56,463 bases of DNA from Aequorivita soesokkakensis (GCF_001641085.1 NZ_LXIE01000013.1:1-56463), one strand, 5' to 3'; shown: positions 34,359 to 42,940, counted from the first letter of the stretch. Program-made: numbers and translations. Notes: a model not told the origin generated them from the letters alone.

Positions 34359-35441
34359 ATGAAAAAATCACTTTTGATCATCGCTTTGGCAACCATTATA
34401 CCTTTTGGATTCAACAGTTGTAGCGATAACGACCCGCCACAGGAAACACAGGAAAACAATAACGAACTTTACGAACAGGTTTTAACTGATCTTTCCTTAA
34501 AAGTTATTACGGAAACATATAACCAACTTTACACCAATTCCCTTGCTTTGGAGCAGGCTGCAAATGCAATGACCGTTGGTGATGAAGCTGCTTTGGAAAA
34601 CGCGAAAAACAAATGGCAGGACACTCGTGCCCCTTGGGAAGAATCAGAAGGATTTCTTTATGGTCCCGTAGATACCGAAGGAATTGATCCTGCGATAGAT
34701 TCCTGGCCTGTTGACGTAAACGCCATCAACAATGTGTTAAACAGTGGCAACCCCATTACACAATCCTTGCTTGAAAGTAATAACGAAGCAAGAGGTTTCC
34801 ATACGTTAGAATACTTTTTTTGGGGCTTGGACGGCGATAAAACAGCCGCCGATCTTACTGCTCGCGAAATTGAATACATAAAAGCCGCTGCTTCCGATTT
34901 GCGTTCAAAAACTGAACAATTGTATTTTGGATGGCTGCCATCTCAAGGTAATTTTGCCGCAAACTTTATAAATGCTGGGGAAAGCGGATCTGTATATACT
35001 TCAAAAATAAATGCACTTTCTGAAATTGCTGAAGGCATTGAAATTATTGCAGATGAAGTTGCAAACGGAAAAATTGAGGAGCCACTTAACGGAAACAACG
35101 GTGGGCCAAGACCAGAAGCAGAGGAATCGCGTTTCAGCAACAACTCTAAACTGGATTTCGCAAACAACATTCGCAGTATTGAACACATCTATTTGGGCGA
35201 TTTCAATGGGGTTCAAGGTAGTGGGCTTACTAACATTGTGAGTATTCAAAATGCTGCACTTGACACTGAAATAAAAATGTCAATCACTGAAGCTATTGTA
35301 GCTATTGAAGCAATCCCCGGAACATTCACACAAGCAATTTTTGACAATCGCGCAGAAGTAGAGTTTGCACAATCAAAAGTATTGGCTCTTTTGAATAAAT
35401 TGCAATCTCAGCTTTTGCCTCTTATTTCAAATTTGAACTAG
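34359..35441 (+). CDS. imelysin-family lipoprotein
   Basis: A 360-residue periplasmic lipoprotein (signal peptide, lipobox FNSC with Cys21). The imelysin/M75 domain carries the GxHxxE signature in GFHTLEY (H148, E151) and a KNKWQDTRAPWEESEGF block (about 86-102). Imelysin-like proteins (ICMP, EfeO-related) act in iron uptake. I chose the ATG at 34359, since an upstream frame overlaps the porin end and lacks a signal peptide. It lies between the porin and a di-heme oxidoreductase gene, with a hairpin terminator after it. Confidence 0.9.
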   Translation: MKKSLLIIALATIIPFGFNSCSDNDPPQETQENNNELYEQVLTDLSLKVITETYNQLYTNSLALEQAANAMTVGDEAALENAKNKWQDTRAPWEESEGFLYGPVDTEGIDPAIDSWPVDVNAINNVLNSGNPITQSLLESNNEARGFHTLEYFFWGLDGDKTAADLTAREIEYIKAAASDLRSKTEQLYFGWLPSQGNFAANFINAGESGSVYTSKINALSEIAEGIEIIADEVANGKIEEPLNGNNGGPRPEAEESRFSNNSKLDFANNIRSIEHIYLGDFNGVQGSGLTNIVSIQNAALDTEIKMSITEAIVAIEAIPGTFTQAIFDNRAEVEFAQSKVLALLNKLQSQLLPLISNLN

Positions 35442-35454
35442 CAACTAATTCCAT

Positions 35455-35487
35455 AACGGGCTGCCATTTTTAGGCGGCCCGTTTTTA
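35455..35487 (+). terminator. rho-independent terminator/attenuator after imelysin
   Basis: AACGGGCTGCC / GGCGGCCCGTTTTT, an 11-bp stem with one mismatch and a loop of ATTTTTA. It lies between imelysin and the oxidoreductase gene, so read-through may set their ratio. Confidence 0.85.
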
Positions 35488-35498
35488 TATTTTTTTCT

Positions 35499-36878
35499 AT
35501 GAAGCGTTATTATTGCCTTTTACTATCCGTTCTTCTATTTTCATCTTGTGCCAAGGATTCTGATTCAGTATATGAACCTTTGCCGAATTTACAGGAGCGT
35601 CTTATGGCAGGCGGAGAAACCACAGTTTTTTTGACTTCAAGTAACGCTTTTAGTACGCCCGCCGCTAATCTTTCTGGCGGAAAACTGGATTTTCATTTAG
35701 ATGGCGATTTTCAATTTGAAACGGTTTTTGTAACTGCGCCAGCGCCAGTGAATGGAGGTGTTGGGCCAATTTTTAATAACTCTTCCTGTGTTTCTTGCCA
35801 TCCAAAGGACGGTCGCAGTGCTTTCCCCACAGATATTAATAGTTTGAGCGGTTTCTTCTTAAGAACCAGTATGCCCGGTGTTGGAAATTACAATGCGCCT
35901 ATTTCTGTTCCTGGATTTGGAGATCAAATTCAGAACCAAGCTATTTTTGGTTTTGAACCTGAGGCGAAATTCAAGGTAGATTACACACCAATAGTAGAAA
36001 CTTTGGCCGATGGAACGCAGGTAACCCTTCAAAAACCAAATTACTCATTAATTGATACTTATATTCCGTTCCCACAATCGGCACAGCTTTCGCCGCGTTT
36101 GGCATCGCCTGTTTTCGGACTTGGACTTTTGGAAGCAATTCCGGAATATTATATTTTAAATAACGAAGATATTAACGATGCTGATGGTGATGGCATTTCG
36201 GGCAAAGCAAATTATGTGTACGATAATGTTTCCGGCGAGGTGCGATTGGGACGTTTTGGTTGGAAAGCAAACACTGCTTCCGTGATGGAGCAATGTGCTG
36301 GCGCTTATGTGGGCGATATGGGCGTAACAAACCCAATTTTTCCTTTTGAAACTGGTTACGGACAAACTAATGGCGATGACGGACTGAATGACGATGCCGA
36401 GATTTCACAAGCGTTGCTGGACGAAATCACTTTTTACTGTCAGACTTTGGGCGTTCCCGCTCCACGCGATTTGGATGATGATTCAGTTATTCGTGGCTCG
36501 GCGCTTTTTGAGCAAATGGAATGTGCAAAATGCCATATTCCTAAAATGATTTCTGGAAGTTTTTCAGTGGCTGAGGTAGCCAATCAAACTTTTTACCCTT
36601 ACAGCGATATGTTACTGCACGATATGGGCGACGGCTTGGCAGATAATCGCTCTGATTTTTTAGCGGATGGAAAAGAGTGGCGAACAAAACCCCTTTGGGG
36701 AATTGGCTTAACAAAAGTTGTAAACGGCCACACCGATTTTCTGCATGACGGAAGGGCAAAAAATGTTACGGAAGCAATACTGTGGCACGGTGGCGAAGCT
36801 GAAGCTTCAAAAAATAAATTCAAGAATCTTTCTGCTTCGGAAAGGGAAGACTTGTTAAAATTTATAAACTCGCTATAA
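35499..36878 (+). CDS. di-heme oxidoreductase (thiol oxidoreductase/cytochrome c-like) lipoprotein
   Basis: A 459-residue lipoprotein (lipobox FSSC near 17) of the di-heme oxidoreductase (DHOR, DUF1111) family. Two c-type heme sites are visible: C97-VS-C100-H101 (SCVSCHP) and C342-AK-C345-H346 (ECAKCHI). ADGDGISGKANY, an Asp-rich motif probably binding calcium, and LHDGRAKNVTEAILWHGGEA are conserved DHOR blocks. Members are repeatedly found with imelysins and are thought to help iron redox changes during uptake. It ends 11 bases from the convergent SGNH hydrolase gene. Confidence 0.9.
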   Translation: MKRYYCLLLSVLLFSSCAKDSDSVYEPLPNLQERLMAGGETTVFLTSSNAFSTPAANLSGGKLDFHLDGDFQFETVFVTAPAPVNGGVGPIFNNSSCVSCHPKDGRSAFPTDINSLSGFFLRTSMPGVGNYNAPISVPGFGDQIQNQAIFGFEPEAKFKVDYTPIVETLADGTQVTLQKPNYSLIDTYIPFPQSAQLSPRLASPVFGLGLLEAIPEYYILNNEDINDADGDGISGKANYVYDNVSGEVRLGRFGWKANTASVMEQCAGAYVGDMGVTNPIFPFETGYGQTNGDDGLNDDAEISQALLDEITFYCQTLGVPAPRDLDDDSVIRGSALFEQMECAKCHIPKMISGSFSVAEVANQTFYPYSDMLLHDMGDGLADNRSDFLADGKEWRTKPLWGIGLTKVVNGHTDFLHDGRAKNVTEAILWHGGEAEASKNKFKNLSASEREDLLKFINSL

Positions 36879-36889
36879 CTTCTTTTGAA

Positions 36890-37582
36890 TTATTTTAGAA
36901 CACTTTTCGCAAACGGAAATAGCTGTTCAACAAACTTTCTGTAAGCTACTTCTGAAGGGTGCAAACCATCCGAAGCAACTAACGTGGGGTTTTCCAAACC
37001 TTTTTGTGTAATTGGAGTAATGTTTTCAAATCGAACGCCTTCTTCAAAAGCAATCCGTTCGGCATAAATATTATAGCGTTCCAATTCTTTTGTAACAGTA
37101 ACGGCTTTTCCAGACTTTTGGCCGAAGGGTGTAAAACCGTAATCCGGAATTGAAATTACAATCACATTTTCAGGCTTTCCCTTGGCAAAATCGATTGCCA
37201 TATCAAGCAATTTTGGGAATTCCTCTTTATAAATTGCAAATGGTTTGTTTTGATATTGGTTGTTCACGCCAATGAGCAAGGTTACCAAGTCATAATCCTT
37301 TGAAGGATTTTCAGTAGCGATTGCCGAAAGCAGATCTGTAGTGGTCCAACCTGTTTTAGCAATTATTTTTACCGAGGTTTTTTCTTTTAAGGTATTGTTT
37401 AAACTATCTGTTAATTGCTTCGGATAATTACAGTCACCGCAAACGCTTTCACCTATGGTATAACTATCACCGAGCGCTAAATATTTATAAGTTGTTTTTT
37501 CCGCAGAAATATTCTTTTTTGAAACAGCGCAAGAAAACGAAACTAAAGTCATTAACAATATTGCAATTTTAAAATTCATCAT
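36890..37582 (-). CDS. SGNH/GDSL hydrolase family lipoprotein
   Basis: A 230-residue exported esterase-like protein. The signal peptide ends in a lipobox (SFSC, Cys18). Catalytic blocks are ALGDSYTIGE (block I Ser, near 39), LIGVNNQYQ (block III Asn) and SDGLHPSEVAYRKF (block V Asp/His). It is predicted to hydrolyse an ester or acyl group in the periplasm or at the surface; the substrate is unknown. It is last on a minus-strand run after the metallophosphoesterase, 38 bases away. Confidence 0.88.
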   Translation of the reverse strand: MMNFKIAILLMTLVSFSCAVSKKNISAEKTTYKYLALGDSYTIGESVCGDCNYPKQLTDSLNNTLKEKTSVKIIAKTGWTTTDLLSAIATENPSKDYDLVTLLIGVNNQYQNKPFAIYKEEFPKLLDMAIDFAKGKPENVIVISIPDYGFTPFGQKSGKAVTVTKELERYNIYAERIAFEEGVRFENITPITQKGLENPTLVASDGLHPSEVAYRKFVEQLFPFAKSVLK

Positions 37583-37620
37583 TTTTCAGAAATTGTTTTA
37601 TAATAATACGATAAAAGCGG

Positions 37621-38517
37621 CTATTCAGTTTTATAATCAATCAGTTTTTGCGGGCCTTCCAGCAACACCCTTACAACTTTAAGCGTGCCGTCTTCCGTAG
37701 TGGAAATCTGCCATTTTATAAGGGAAATTTCGCCATTTTCTATTTCCAATCCAGTGATGCTACGCGGATGTACGCAACTTCCGTCGTTAAAAAAGGCAAT
37801 GTCGCCTGGCTCGGGAAAACGCGGTCTATGTGTATGACCAATAATGGTAAAAAGATTTTTGTTTTCAACAATCCAACGTTTGGTCCGTCTTTCAACTTTA
37901 ATTAGATTTTTATAATTTTTAGCGGGACTTGTGGGGTCGCCAATACCGAAAATCTGCAATTGTCTCCATAGCACGCGCACCATAAATCGGTTGAATTTCC
38001 AACCAACATAATTCCACCAATCGGCTTGGTGGCCGTGCATCATAAAAATTTCCTGCCCAGTAGTTTCGTGCGTTAAAATCAACCCTTCAGTAAACTCAAT
38101 TCCAGGGAATAGTGCCGCATCCTTTCCTGTGATTTTATCAAAATAAGTAAACAGGTTTTTTTCCACATATCTTTTGTTTTTATAAACCATATCGTGGTTT
38201 CCTACCAATCTGTATAGCCTTCCTTCATTGAAAAAAAGTTGCATTAAGCTATACACGTTGTGATGGGCCTCAAAAATATCCTTGAAAAAAAGATTCTCCC
38301 ATAATTCATCTCCGTCCCCAATTTCACAATAAGTAAAACCGTTTTTGTAATAATCTTGTAACGCGTGAAAATAGATGTTCCGGTTGTTGGCAAAATCATC
38401 CGCAAAACTGTTGTCACCCCGGTGGCAGTCACTAAAAATTATGAATTTTGAATCGTCGTTGAAAGAAATCCGTCGAGCGGTTTTATAAGCGCGATACATT
38501 CGGGTTTTTGAAGACAT
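37621..38517 (-). CDS. calcineurin-like metallophosphoesterase
   Basis: A 298-residue cytosolic-type dimetal phosphoesterase. The five metal motifs are visible: FSDCHRGD (28-35), GDGDELWE (near 62), GNHDMVY (101-107), HGHQADWW and IGHTHRPRF (near 232). The overall pattern resembles LpxH-type UDP-diacylglucosamine hydrolases and related serine/threonine phosphatase-like enzymes, but the residues around the second motif differ. A lipid A role is therefore only a possibility. It sits after the glutaryl-CoA dehydrogenase terminator. Confidence 0.87.
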   Translation of the reverse strand: MSSKTRMYRAYKTARRISFNDDSKFIIFSDCHRGDNSFADDFANNRNIYFHALQDYYKNGFTYCEIGDGDELWENLFFKDIFEAHHNVYSLMQLFFNEGRLYRLVGNHDMVYKNKRYVEKNLFTYFDKITGKDAALFPGIEFTEGLILTHETTGQEIFMMHGHQADWWNYVGWKFNRFMVRVLWRQLQIFGIGDPTSPAKNYKNLIKVERRTKRWIVENKNLFTIIGHTHRPRFPEPGDIAFFNDGSCVHPRSITGLEIENGEISLIKWQISTTEDGTLKVVRVLLEGPQKLIDYKTE

Positions 38518-38560
38518 GTTTCAAATTGTTTTGTGAAAGATACAACTTGCCTTAGAAACA

Positions 38561-38590
38561 AAAAAGGCTCCGATTGAACGAAGCCTTTTT
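38561..38590 (-). terminator. rho-independent terminator after gcdH
   Basis: AAAAAGGCTCCG / CGAAGCCTTTTT pair with one mismatch around the loop ATTGAA. It works in either direction and lies just after the minus-strand gcdH stop. Confidence 0.88.
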
Positions 38591-38611
38591 GAAATTTATA
38601 TTGAAAATTAT

Positions 38612-39790
38612 TTATTGAAAGGCGTTTAAACCAGTAATATCAAGACCGGTAATCAACAAGTGAATGTCGTGGGTTCCTTCATAAGTAATCACGCTTTCAA
38701 GGTTCATCGAGTGTCGCATAATGCTGTATTCGCCCGTAATTCCCATTCCCCCCAGCATTTGTCGAGCTTCACGTGCAATGTTAATTGCCATATCAACATT
38801 ATTCCGTTTTGCCATAGAAATTTGTGCAGAAGTTGCGGTTCCTGCGTTTCGCATAACCCCCAATCGCCAAGCCAATAATTGTGCTTTGGTGATTTCAGTA
38901 ATCATTTCAGCAAGTTTTTTCTGCTGAAGTTGAAATTGCCCAATAGGTTTTCCAAACTGAATCCGTTCTTTTGAATAACGAAGCGCCGTATCATAACAAT
39001 CCATCGCGGCACCGATTGCGCCCCAAGCAATTCCGTATCGTGCGGAATCAAGACAGCCAAGTGGTGCGCCCAATCCAGATTTGTTTGGGAGCAGATTTTC
39101 CTTCGGAACTTTTACATTATCAAAAATAAGTTCACCTGTTGCCGAAGCACGGAGCGACCATTTGTTGTGTGTTTCTGGGGTTGAAAAGCCTTCCATCCCG
39201 CGTTCTACAATCAAACCGTGGATTCTTCCTTCTTCATTTTTTGCCCAAACTACGGCAACCTGTGCAAAAGGAGCATTGCTGATCCACATTTTGGCGCCAT
39301 TCAAAAGATAGTGGTCACCTTTGTCTTTAAAATTGGTAGTCATTCCACCAGGATTGCTACCGTGGTCTGGTTCGGTCAATCCGAAACAACCCATCCATTC
39401 ACCAGAAGCGAGTTTTGGAAGATATTTTTTGCGTTGTTCTTCGTTTCCATATTTCCAAATTGGATACATAACCAAAGAAGATTGAACCGAAGCAGTACTG
39501 CGCACGCCACTATCGCCGCGCTCAATTTCCTGCATAATCAAACCGTAGGAAATTTGGTCAAGTCCGGCACCGCCATATTCCTCAGGAATGTAGGGACCAA
39601 AAGCGCCAATTTCAGCGAGACCGCTGATTATTTGTTCAGGAAATTCAGCCTTTTGGGCGTATTCTTCTATAATGGGAGATACGTCGCGCTTTACCCAGTC
39701 GCGGGCGGCTTGGCGTACCAGCTTATGTTCGTCTGAAAGTAATTCATCAAGATTGTAATAATCGGGAGCTTCGAATAAATCTGGTTTCAT
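38612..39790 (-). CDS. gcdH: glutaryl-CoA dehydrogenase (acyl-CoA dehydrogenase family)
   Basis: A 392-residue flavoenzyme that oxidises and decarboxylates glutaryl-CoA to crotonyl-CoA in lysine and tryptophan breakdown. The acyl-CoA dehydrogenase signatures are clear: CFGLTEPDHGSNPGG (about 135-149), MWISNAPFAQVAVVWAK, and ARQMLGGMGITGEYSIMRH. The catalytic base E371 lies in YEGTHDIH, with the GLNAF tail typical of glutaryl-CoA dehydrogenases. A hydrophobic acyl-CoA of another kind cannot be excluded, but the tail supports this call. Confidence 0.9.
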   Translation of the reverse strand: MKPDLFEAPDYYNLDELLSDEHKLVRQAARDWVKRDVSPIIEEYAQKAEFPEQIISGLAEIGAFGPYIPEEYGGAGLDQISYGLIMQEIERGDSGVRSTASVQSSLVMYPIWKYGNEEQRKKYLPKLASGEWMGCFGLTEPDHGSNPGGMTTNFKDKGDHYLLNGAKMWISNAPFAQVAVVWAKNEEGRIHGLIVERGMEGFSTPETHNKWSLRASATGELIFDNVKVPKENLLPNKSGLGAPLGCLDSARYGIAWGAIGAAMDCYDTALRYSKERIQFGKPIGQFQLQQKKLAEMITEITKAQLLAWRLGVMRNAGTATSAQISMAKRNNVDMAINIAREARQMLGGMGITGEYSIMRHSMNLESVITYEGTHDIHLLITGLDITGLNAFQ

Positions 39791-39840
39791 CTATAAGTAT
39801 TTAAAAGGAATACAAATGTAGAAATCACAACCTTAAAGAC

Positions 39841-40578
39841 CTACATTTTCAAGTAAAAATCCTGCACTAGATTTTGATATTCTTCGGTGTAAATATGGCG
39901 TGAAGTTTCAATGGTGAGGTTTTCAATTTTTGGCGAAATCTTTTCAAAAGAAAATTCAAGCATGCTTCTTTTTTCTTCGGAAGTTTCCGTGCCGCGAACC
40001 CTGCAAATTCTGTTTGGAAAAAGATTTACTTCCGAAGCCATTGCAATAAAATTTTCTTCTTCTTTTCGAGGAATTATAACTGCAAAAATTCCTTCGTCCG
40101 AAAGTAGTTGCGAAGCGCTTTCAATCAATTCATCAAAAGGAAGTGCATCGTTAAATCGAGCCAATTCTCGAGAAGTAGAAATTATTTTCTCCCCTTTCGT
40201 GGGAGATGCTGAAGGCAGAGGGGGAGAATAGAATGGCGGGTTTGAAATGATGATGTCGTATTTCTCTTCAATCTCTTCAACAAACTCTTCCAAAGAAGCG
40301 TGATAGCAAAAAAGCCTGTCGCCCCAAGGAGAATTTTCAAAATTATCAACGCACTGTTCGTAGGCGTTTTCGTCAATTTCAATAGCATCTACCATTTCAG
40401 CATTGGAGCGTTGCGCCAATTGCAAAGCAATGATTCCCGTGCCAGCACCAATATCCAAAATTGAAAATGGATTGTTTTTAATAGAAACCCAAGCTCCTAG
40501 CAAAACTCCATCCGTACCAATTTTCATGGCGCAGCGGTCTTGTTCAACAGTGAATTGCTTGAATTTAAAAGGCTTCAA
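39841..40578 (-). CDS. trmN: tRNA1(Val) (adenine(37)-N6)-methyltransferase
   Basis: A 245-residue SAM-dependent methyltransferase that makes m6A37 in tRNA-Val. It has the SAM motif LDIGAGTGIIALQLAQR (41-57) and the catalytic NPPF (113-116). It starts with TTG at 40578, giving the usual MKPFKFKQFT N-terminus. Directly after NPPFYS a stretch reading PPLPSASPTKGEK is encoded by a hairpin repeat (40187-40228), where related enzymes have a short acidic loop before ARFND. An array of ten heptamers lies right upstream. Confidence 0.9.
   Translation of the reverse strand: MKPFKFKQFTVEQDRCAMKIGTDGVLLGAWVSIKNNPFSILDIGAGTGIIALQLAQRSNAEMVDAIEIDENAYEQCVDNFENSPWGDRLFCYHASLEEFVEEIEEKYDIIISNPPFYSPPLPSASPTKGEKIISTSRELARFNDALPFDELIESASQLLSDEGIFAVIIPRKEEENFIAMASEVNLFPNRICRVRGTETSEEKRSMLEFSFEKISPKIENLTIETSRHIYTEEYQNLVQDFYLKM
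40185..40230. repeat. hairpin repeat element inside trmN
   Basis: TTCTCCCC (40187-40194) pairs with GGGGAGAA (40221-40228) around 26 bases. On the coding strand it is translated as PPLPSASPTKGEK immediately after the NPPF active-site motif. C-rich elements of this kind are, from memory, common between flavobacterial genes. Confidence 0.75.
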
Positions 40579-40580
40579 TG

Positions 40581-40650
40581 GATTTTAGATTTCCGATTAA
40601 CGATTGCTGATTGAAGATTTTGGAATTTGGGATTTACTTTTTGGGATTTA
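40581..40650. repeat. heptamer array of ten units
   Basis: GATTTTA, GATTTCC, GATTAAC, GATTGCT, GATTGAA, GATTTTG, GAATTTG, GGATTTA, CTTTTTG and GGATTTA: ten units without a single phase break. The array starts two bases from the TTG start of trmN (minus strand). It is the longest heptamer array in the window. Confidence 0.9.
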
Positions 40651-40655
40651 TTTGT

Positions 40656-40673
40656 TCCCGATAGCTATCGGGA
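40656..40673. repeat. perfect 18-bp palindrome
   Basis: TCCCGATAGCTATCGGGA is a perfect palindrome directly beside the heptamer array and 27 bases from the rimM stop. I recall it as a recurrent flavobacterial intergenic element; it could also act in termination of rimM. Confidence 0.85.
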
Positions 40674-40699
40674 TGGTGCTTGACATTTGGAATTTACTT

Positions 40700-41224
40700 T
40701 CAAAGGTACATTTCAATCAATCCCTCGGGTACATTTAAAAGAATAGATTTATTTTCCCGATCCACTTTTTTGATGAAATGGTCAATCATAGGGATCAAAA
40801 TTTGCTTTCCGTCGCGATCAATTTCAAAAAGCGCTTGTGAAGTAGTGTCGTTAACGCCGGTAATTTCACCAATTTTTCCGAAAGATTCGTCTTTAGCTGT
40901 AAAACCTATTATTTCGTGATAGTAAAATTTATTGCCTGAAAGTTTCGGAAGAAATTCCAACGGAAGGTAAAGATGTGCGCCAATCAAAGCATTAGCTTCT
41001 TCTTCGTTTTTTACGTCTTCAAAACGTACGCGAAGCAGTTCGCTTTTGTGCAGTGAGCTTTCTTCAATAAAAAATGGAATCAAGTTTTTGCGTTGTTCCA
41101 CAAAAACTGATTCCATTTCAGTAAAAAGTTCGGGTTCGTCTGTATCAAGTTTTATGAGCAGTTCTCCCTTAAAGCTGTATTTTTTAACGATTTTGCCTAA
41201 GTAGAAGCAATTCTCCTTTTGCAT
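40700..41224 (-). CDS. rimM: ribosome maturation factor RimM
   Basis: A 174-residue 30S assembly factor that works near protein S19. The N-terminal barrel begins FYLGKIVKKYSFKGELLIKL (about 7-26), and the C-terminal PRC-barrel has YYHEIIGFTA and ILIPMIDHFIKKVD (about 143-156). It directly follows rpsP (11 bases), the widespread rpsP-rimM order, and the two are co-transcribed. Confidence 0.94.
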   Translation of the reverse strand: MQKENCFYLGKIVKKYSFKGELLIKLDTDEPELFTEMESVFVEQRKNLIPFFIEESSLHKSELLRVRFEDVKNEEEANALIGAHLYLPLEFLPKLSGNKFYYHEIIGFTAKDESFGKIGEITGVNDTTSQALFEIDRDGKQILIPMIDHFIKKVDRENKSILLNVPEGLIEMYL

Positions 41225-41235
41225 CGTTATAAATA

Positions 41236-41829
41236 TTATGCTTCTTTTTCTTCTTCAGTAGTTTCCTCAGCTGCTGCTTCAGTTGTTTCAACTTCAGTAG
41301 CAGGAGTTTCTTCTGATGCAGTTTCGGCAGCTTCAGTTTCAACTTCAGCTTCCTCGCTTACTTCTTCAGCAGGCGCGGCAGCGGCAGCGGCATCAGCAGC
41401 ACGTTTTTCATTTACAGCTTTTTCAGCAGCAAGTTTTTCAGCTTTCGCTTTATCCTTAGCTTCAGAAAGAGTTGCTTTTTTGTGATCGATAGATCCTGAT
41501 TTTTGCTCCAACCACTCGTTGAATTTTGCTTCAGCTTGTTCTTCAGTCAAAGCGCCTTTACGAACACCACCAGCAAGGTGATTTTTCATTAATGCTCCTT
41601 TGTAAGAAAGAATAGCACGGGCAGTATCTGTAGGTTGTGCTCCGTTTTGAAGCCATTTTACAGCGCTGTCCACATCAAGGTCAATCTGTGCAGGGTTTGT
41701 TGTTGGATTGTAAAATCCTAATTTTTCAAGAAATTTACCGTCTCTTTTACTACGGCTATCCGCAGCGATAATCCAGAAATAAGGCTTACCTTTCTTTCCG
41801 TGTCTTTGTAGTCTGATTTTTACAGGCAT
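41236..41829 (-). CDS. rpsP: 30S ribosomal protein bS16 with long acidic tail
   Basis: The first about 85 residues are a standard bS16 domain (MPVKIRLQRHGKKGKPYFWI, then FYNPTTNP and AVKWLQNGAQPTDT). The protein continues to 197 residues with a Lys/Glu stretch and then an Ala/Glu/Thr-rich low-complexity tail (about 140-197). Tails of this type occur in flavobacterial S16 proteins, although E. coli S16 has 82 residues. The repeat-like GAAG/GCAG codons make the tail prone to length change. The gene is first in the rpsP-rimM unit. Confidence 0.95.
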   Translation of the reverse strand: MPVKIRLQRHGKKGKPYFWIIAADSRSKRDGKFLEKLGFYNPTTNPAQIDLDVDSAVKWLQNGAQPTDTARAILSYKGALMKNHLAGGVRKGALTEEQAEAKFNEWLEQKSGSIDHKKATLSEAKDKAKAEKLAAEKAVNEKRAADAAAAAAPAEEVSEEAEVETEAAETASEETPATEVETTEAAAEETTEEEKEA

Positions 41830-41843
41830 GTTTAAATTAATTT

Positions 41844-41886
41844 TTGGGGTTCCCGACCCCGGTTATAATTAAGGACGGCAAAGATA
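41844..41886 (-). promoter_or_regulatory. rpsP promoter and 5' leader hairpin
   Basis: On the minus strand TATCTTTG (41886-41879) is a good -7 box. The leader that follows contains GGGGT-CGGGA-ACCCC, a short stable hairpin (41846-41860), about 17 bases before the rpsP ATG. It could be an r-protein control element. Confidence 0.5.
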
Positions 41887-41964
41887 GTATATTTTCTTTT
41901 TGAAATTCAACCAATTAAAGTTTTTATTTTACATTTGTCAAAATCCCTAAATAACAGCTTACCT

Positions 41965-42759
41965 ATGAAAAATCTTCTATTTGTACTTTTAGCTACTTTG
42001 TCGCTTATTTCCTGCGAAGATACTCAAACCAATGAGGTTGCCCTGCAGGCGAAAGTTGATGACAGGCTGTATGTTTCAGCAGATGCGCGCGCTTCTTTGA
42101 ATGATGACGGAACTGTTACTATCCAGGGATTTACTGATGATGAATCATTGACACTGCATATTTCCCGTTTGGATGACGGTGATTTTGCCATTGGCGAAGG
42201 ACGTCCTAATTATGCTGTATATGAAGATTTTGAAGGAAATATTTACACTACAGACCCAAATGGCGAAGGAGTGATTACTATTTCAGATTTAAACGAAAAT
42301 AGCAAAACCCTTTCCGGAAATTTTAATTTCAACGCTTTTCTTCCGGGAATTGATACTATTTATGTTTCAAGCGGGACATTTTATAATGTTTCTTATTCCA
42401 ATGGAGAAATTCCTGACCCAACAAATGCCGGAACATTTAGTGCGAAAGTAGATGGCAATCAGTTCATTCCTGTAATTGTGTCTGCAAGAAGTACAACAAA
42501 TACTATTATTATATCTGGAAGCAACGCCAATGCTACAATCGTGCTTTCGGTGCCACCGGGGATCGAGGTTGGGGAATACACATTTCCTGGCGGAAGTGTA
42601 AGGTTTAAATATCAAGATGCCAATGGGCCTGAAACTACTTCGGAAGGTATCATTAATATAACTGAGCATAACCTTGGCGATAAAACTATTAAAGGCACAT
42701 TTTCTTTCTTTACAAATAGAACCGAAATATCCGAAGGCCAGTTTGATGTTGCTTATTAG
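41965..42759 (+). CDS. lipoprotein with two tandem beta-rich domains (DUF6252-like)
   Basis: A 264-residue lipoprotein (lipobox LISC, Cys17) from the ATG at 41965. It contains two related halves of about 115 residues. Each starts with an AKVD sequence (LQAKVDDRLYVSADAR and FSAKVDGNQFIPVIVSAR), passes through ITISGS/TIQGF and NITEHN/SDLNEN blocks, and ends in KTLSGNFNFNAF or KTIKGTFSFFTN. The pattern resembles DUF6252-type surface lipoproteins. The function is unknown. The gene is divergent from rpsP and followed by about 180 bases without features. Confidence 0.75.
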   Translation: MKNLLFVLLATLSLISCEDTQTNEVALQAKVDDRLYVSADARASLNDDGTVTIQGFTDDESLTLHISRLDDGDFAIGEGRPNYAVYEDFEGNIYTTDPNGEGVITISDLNENSKTLSGNFNFNAFLPGIDTIYVSSGTFYNVSYSNGEIPDPTNAGTFSAKVDGNQFIPVIVSARSTTNTIIISGSNANATIVLSVPPGIEVGEYTFPGGSVRFKYQDANGPETTSEGIINITEHNLGDKTIKGTFSFFTNRTEISEGQFDVAY

Positions 42760-42940
42760 TAAACATTTCTCCCCCAAAACCGCTTTAAAGGTTAAACCCT
42801 GTTAATTTCCACTAAACTTAGGTTAATAATTCGTTGACCGCCTTTATTCATGGTATATTAGGATATATCCGAATGAAGTTGAACAGTTGTCTTTAGAGGA
42901 ACGATGTTGAACAAAACAACTGTATAATTTAAAACGAAAG

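Noticed and set aside
42760-42940. Regulatory RNA before the DUF2383 gene
   Set aside because: Only a short palindrome, GGATATATCC, was seen; no convincing promoter or structure.
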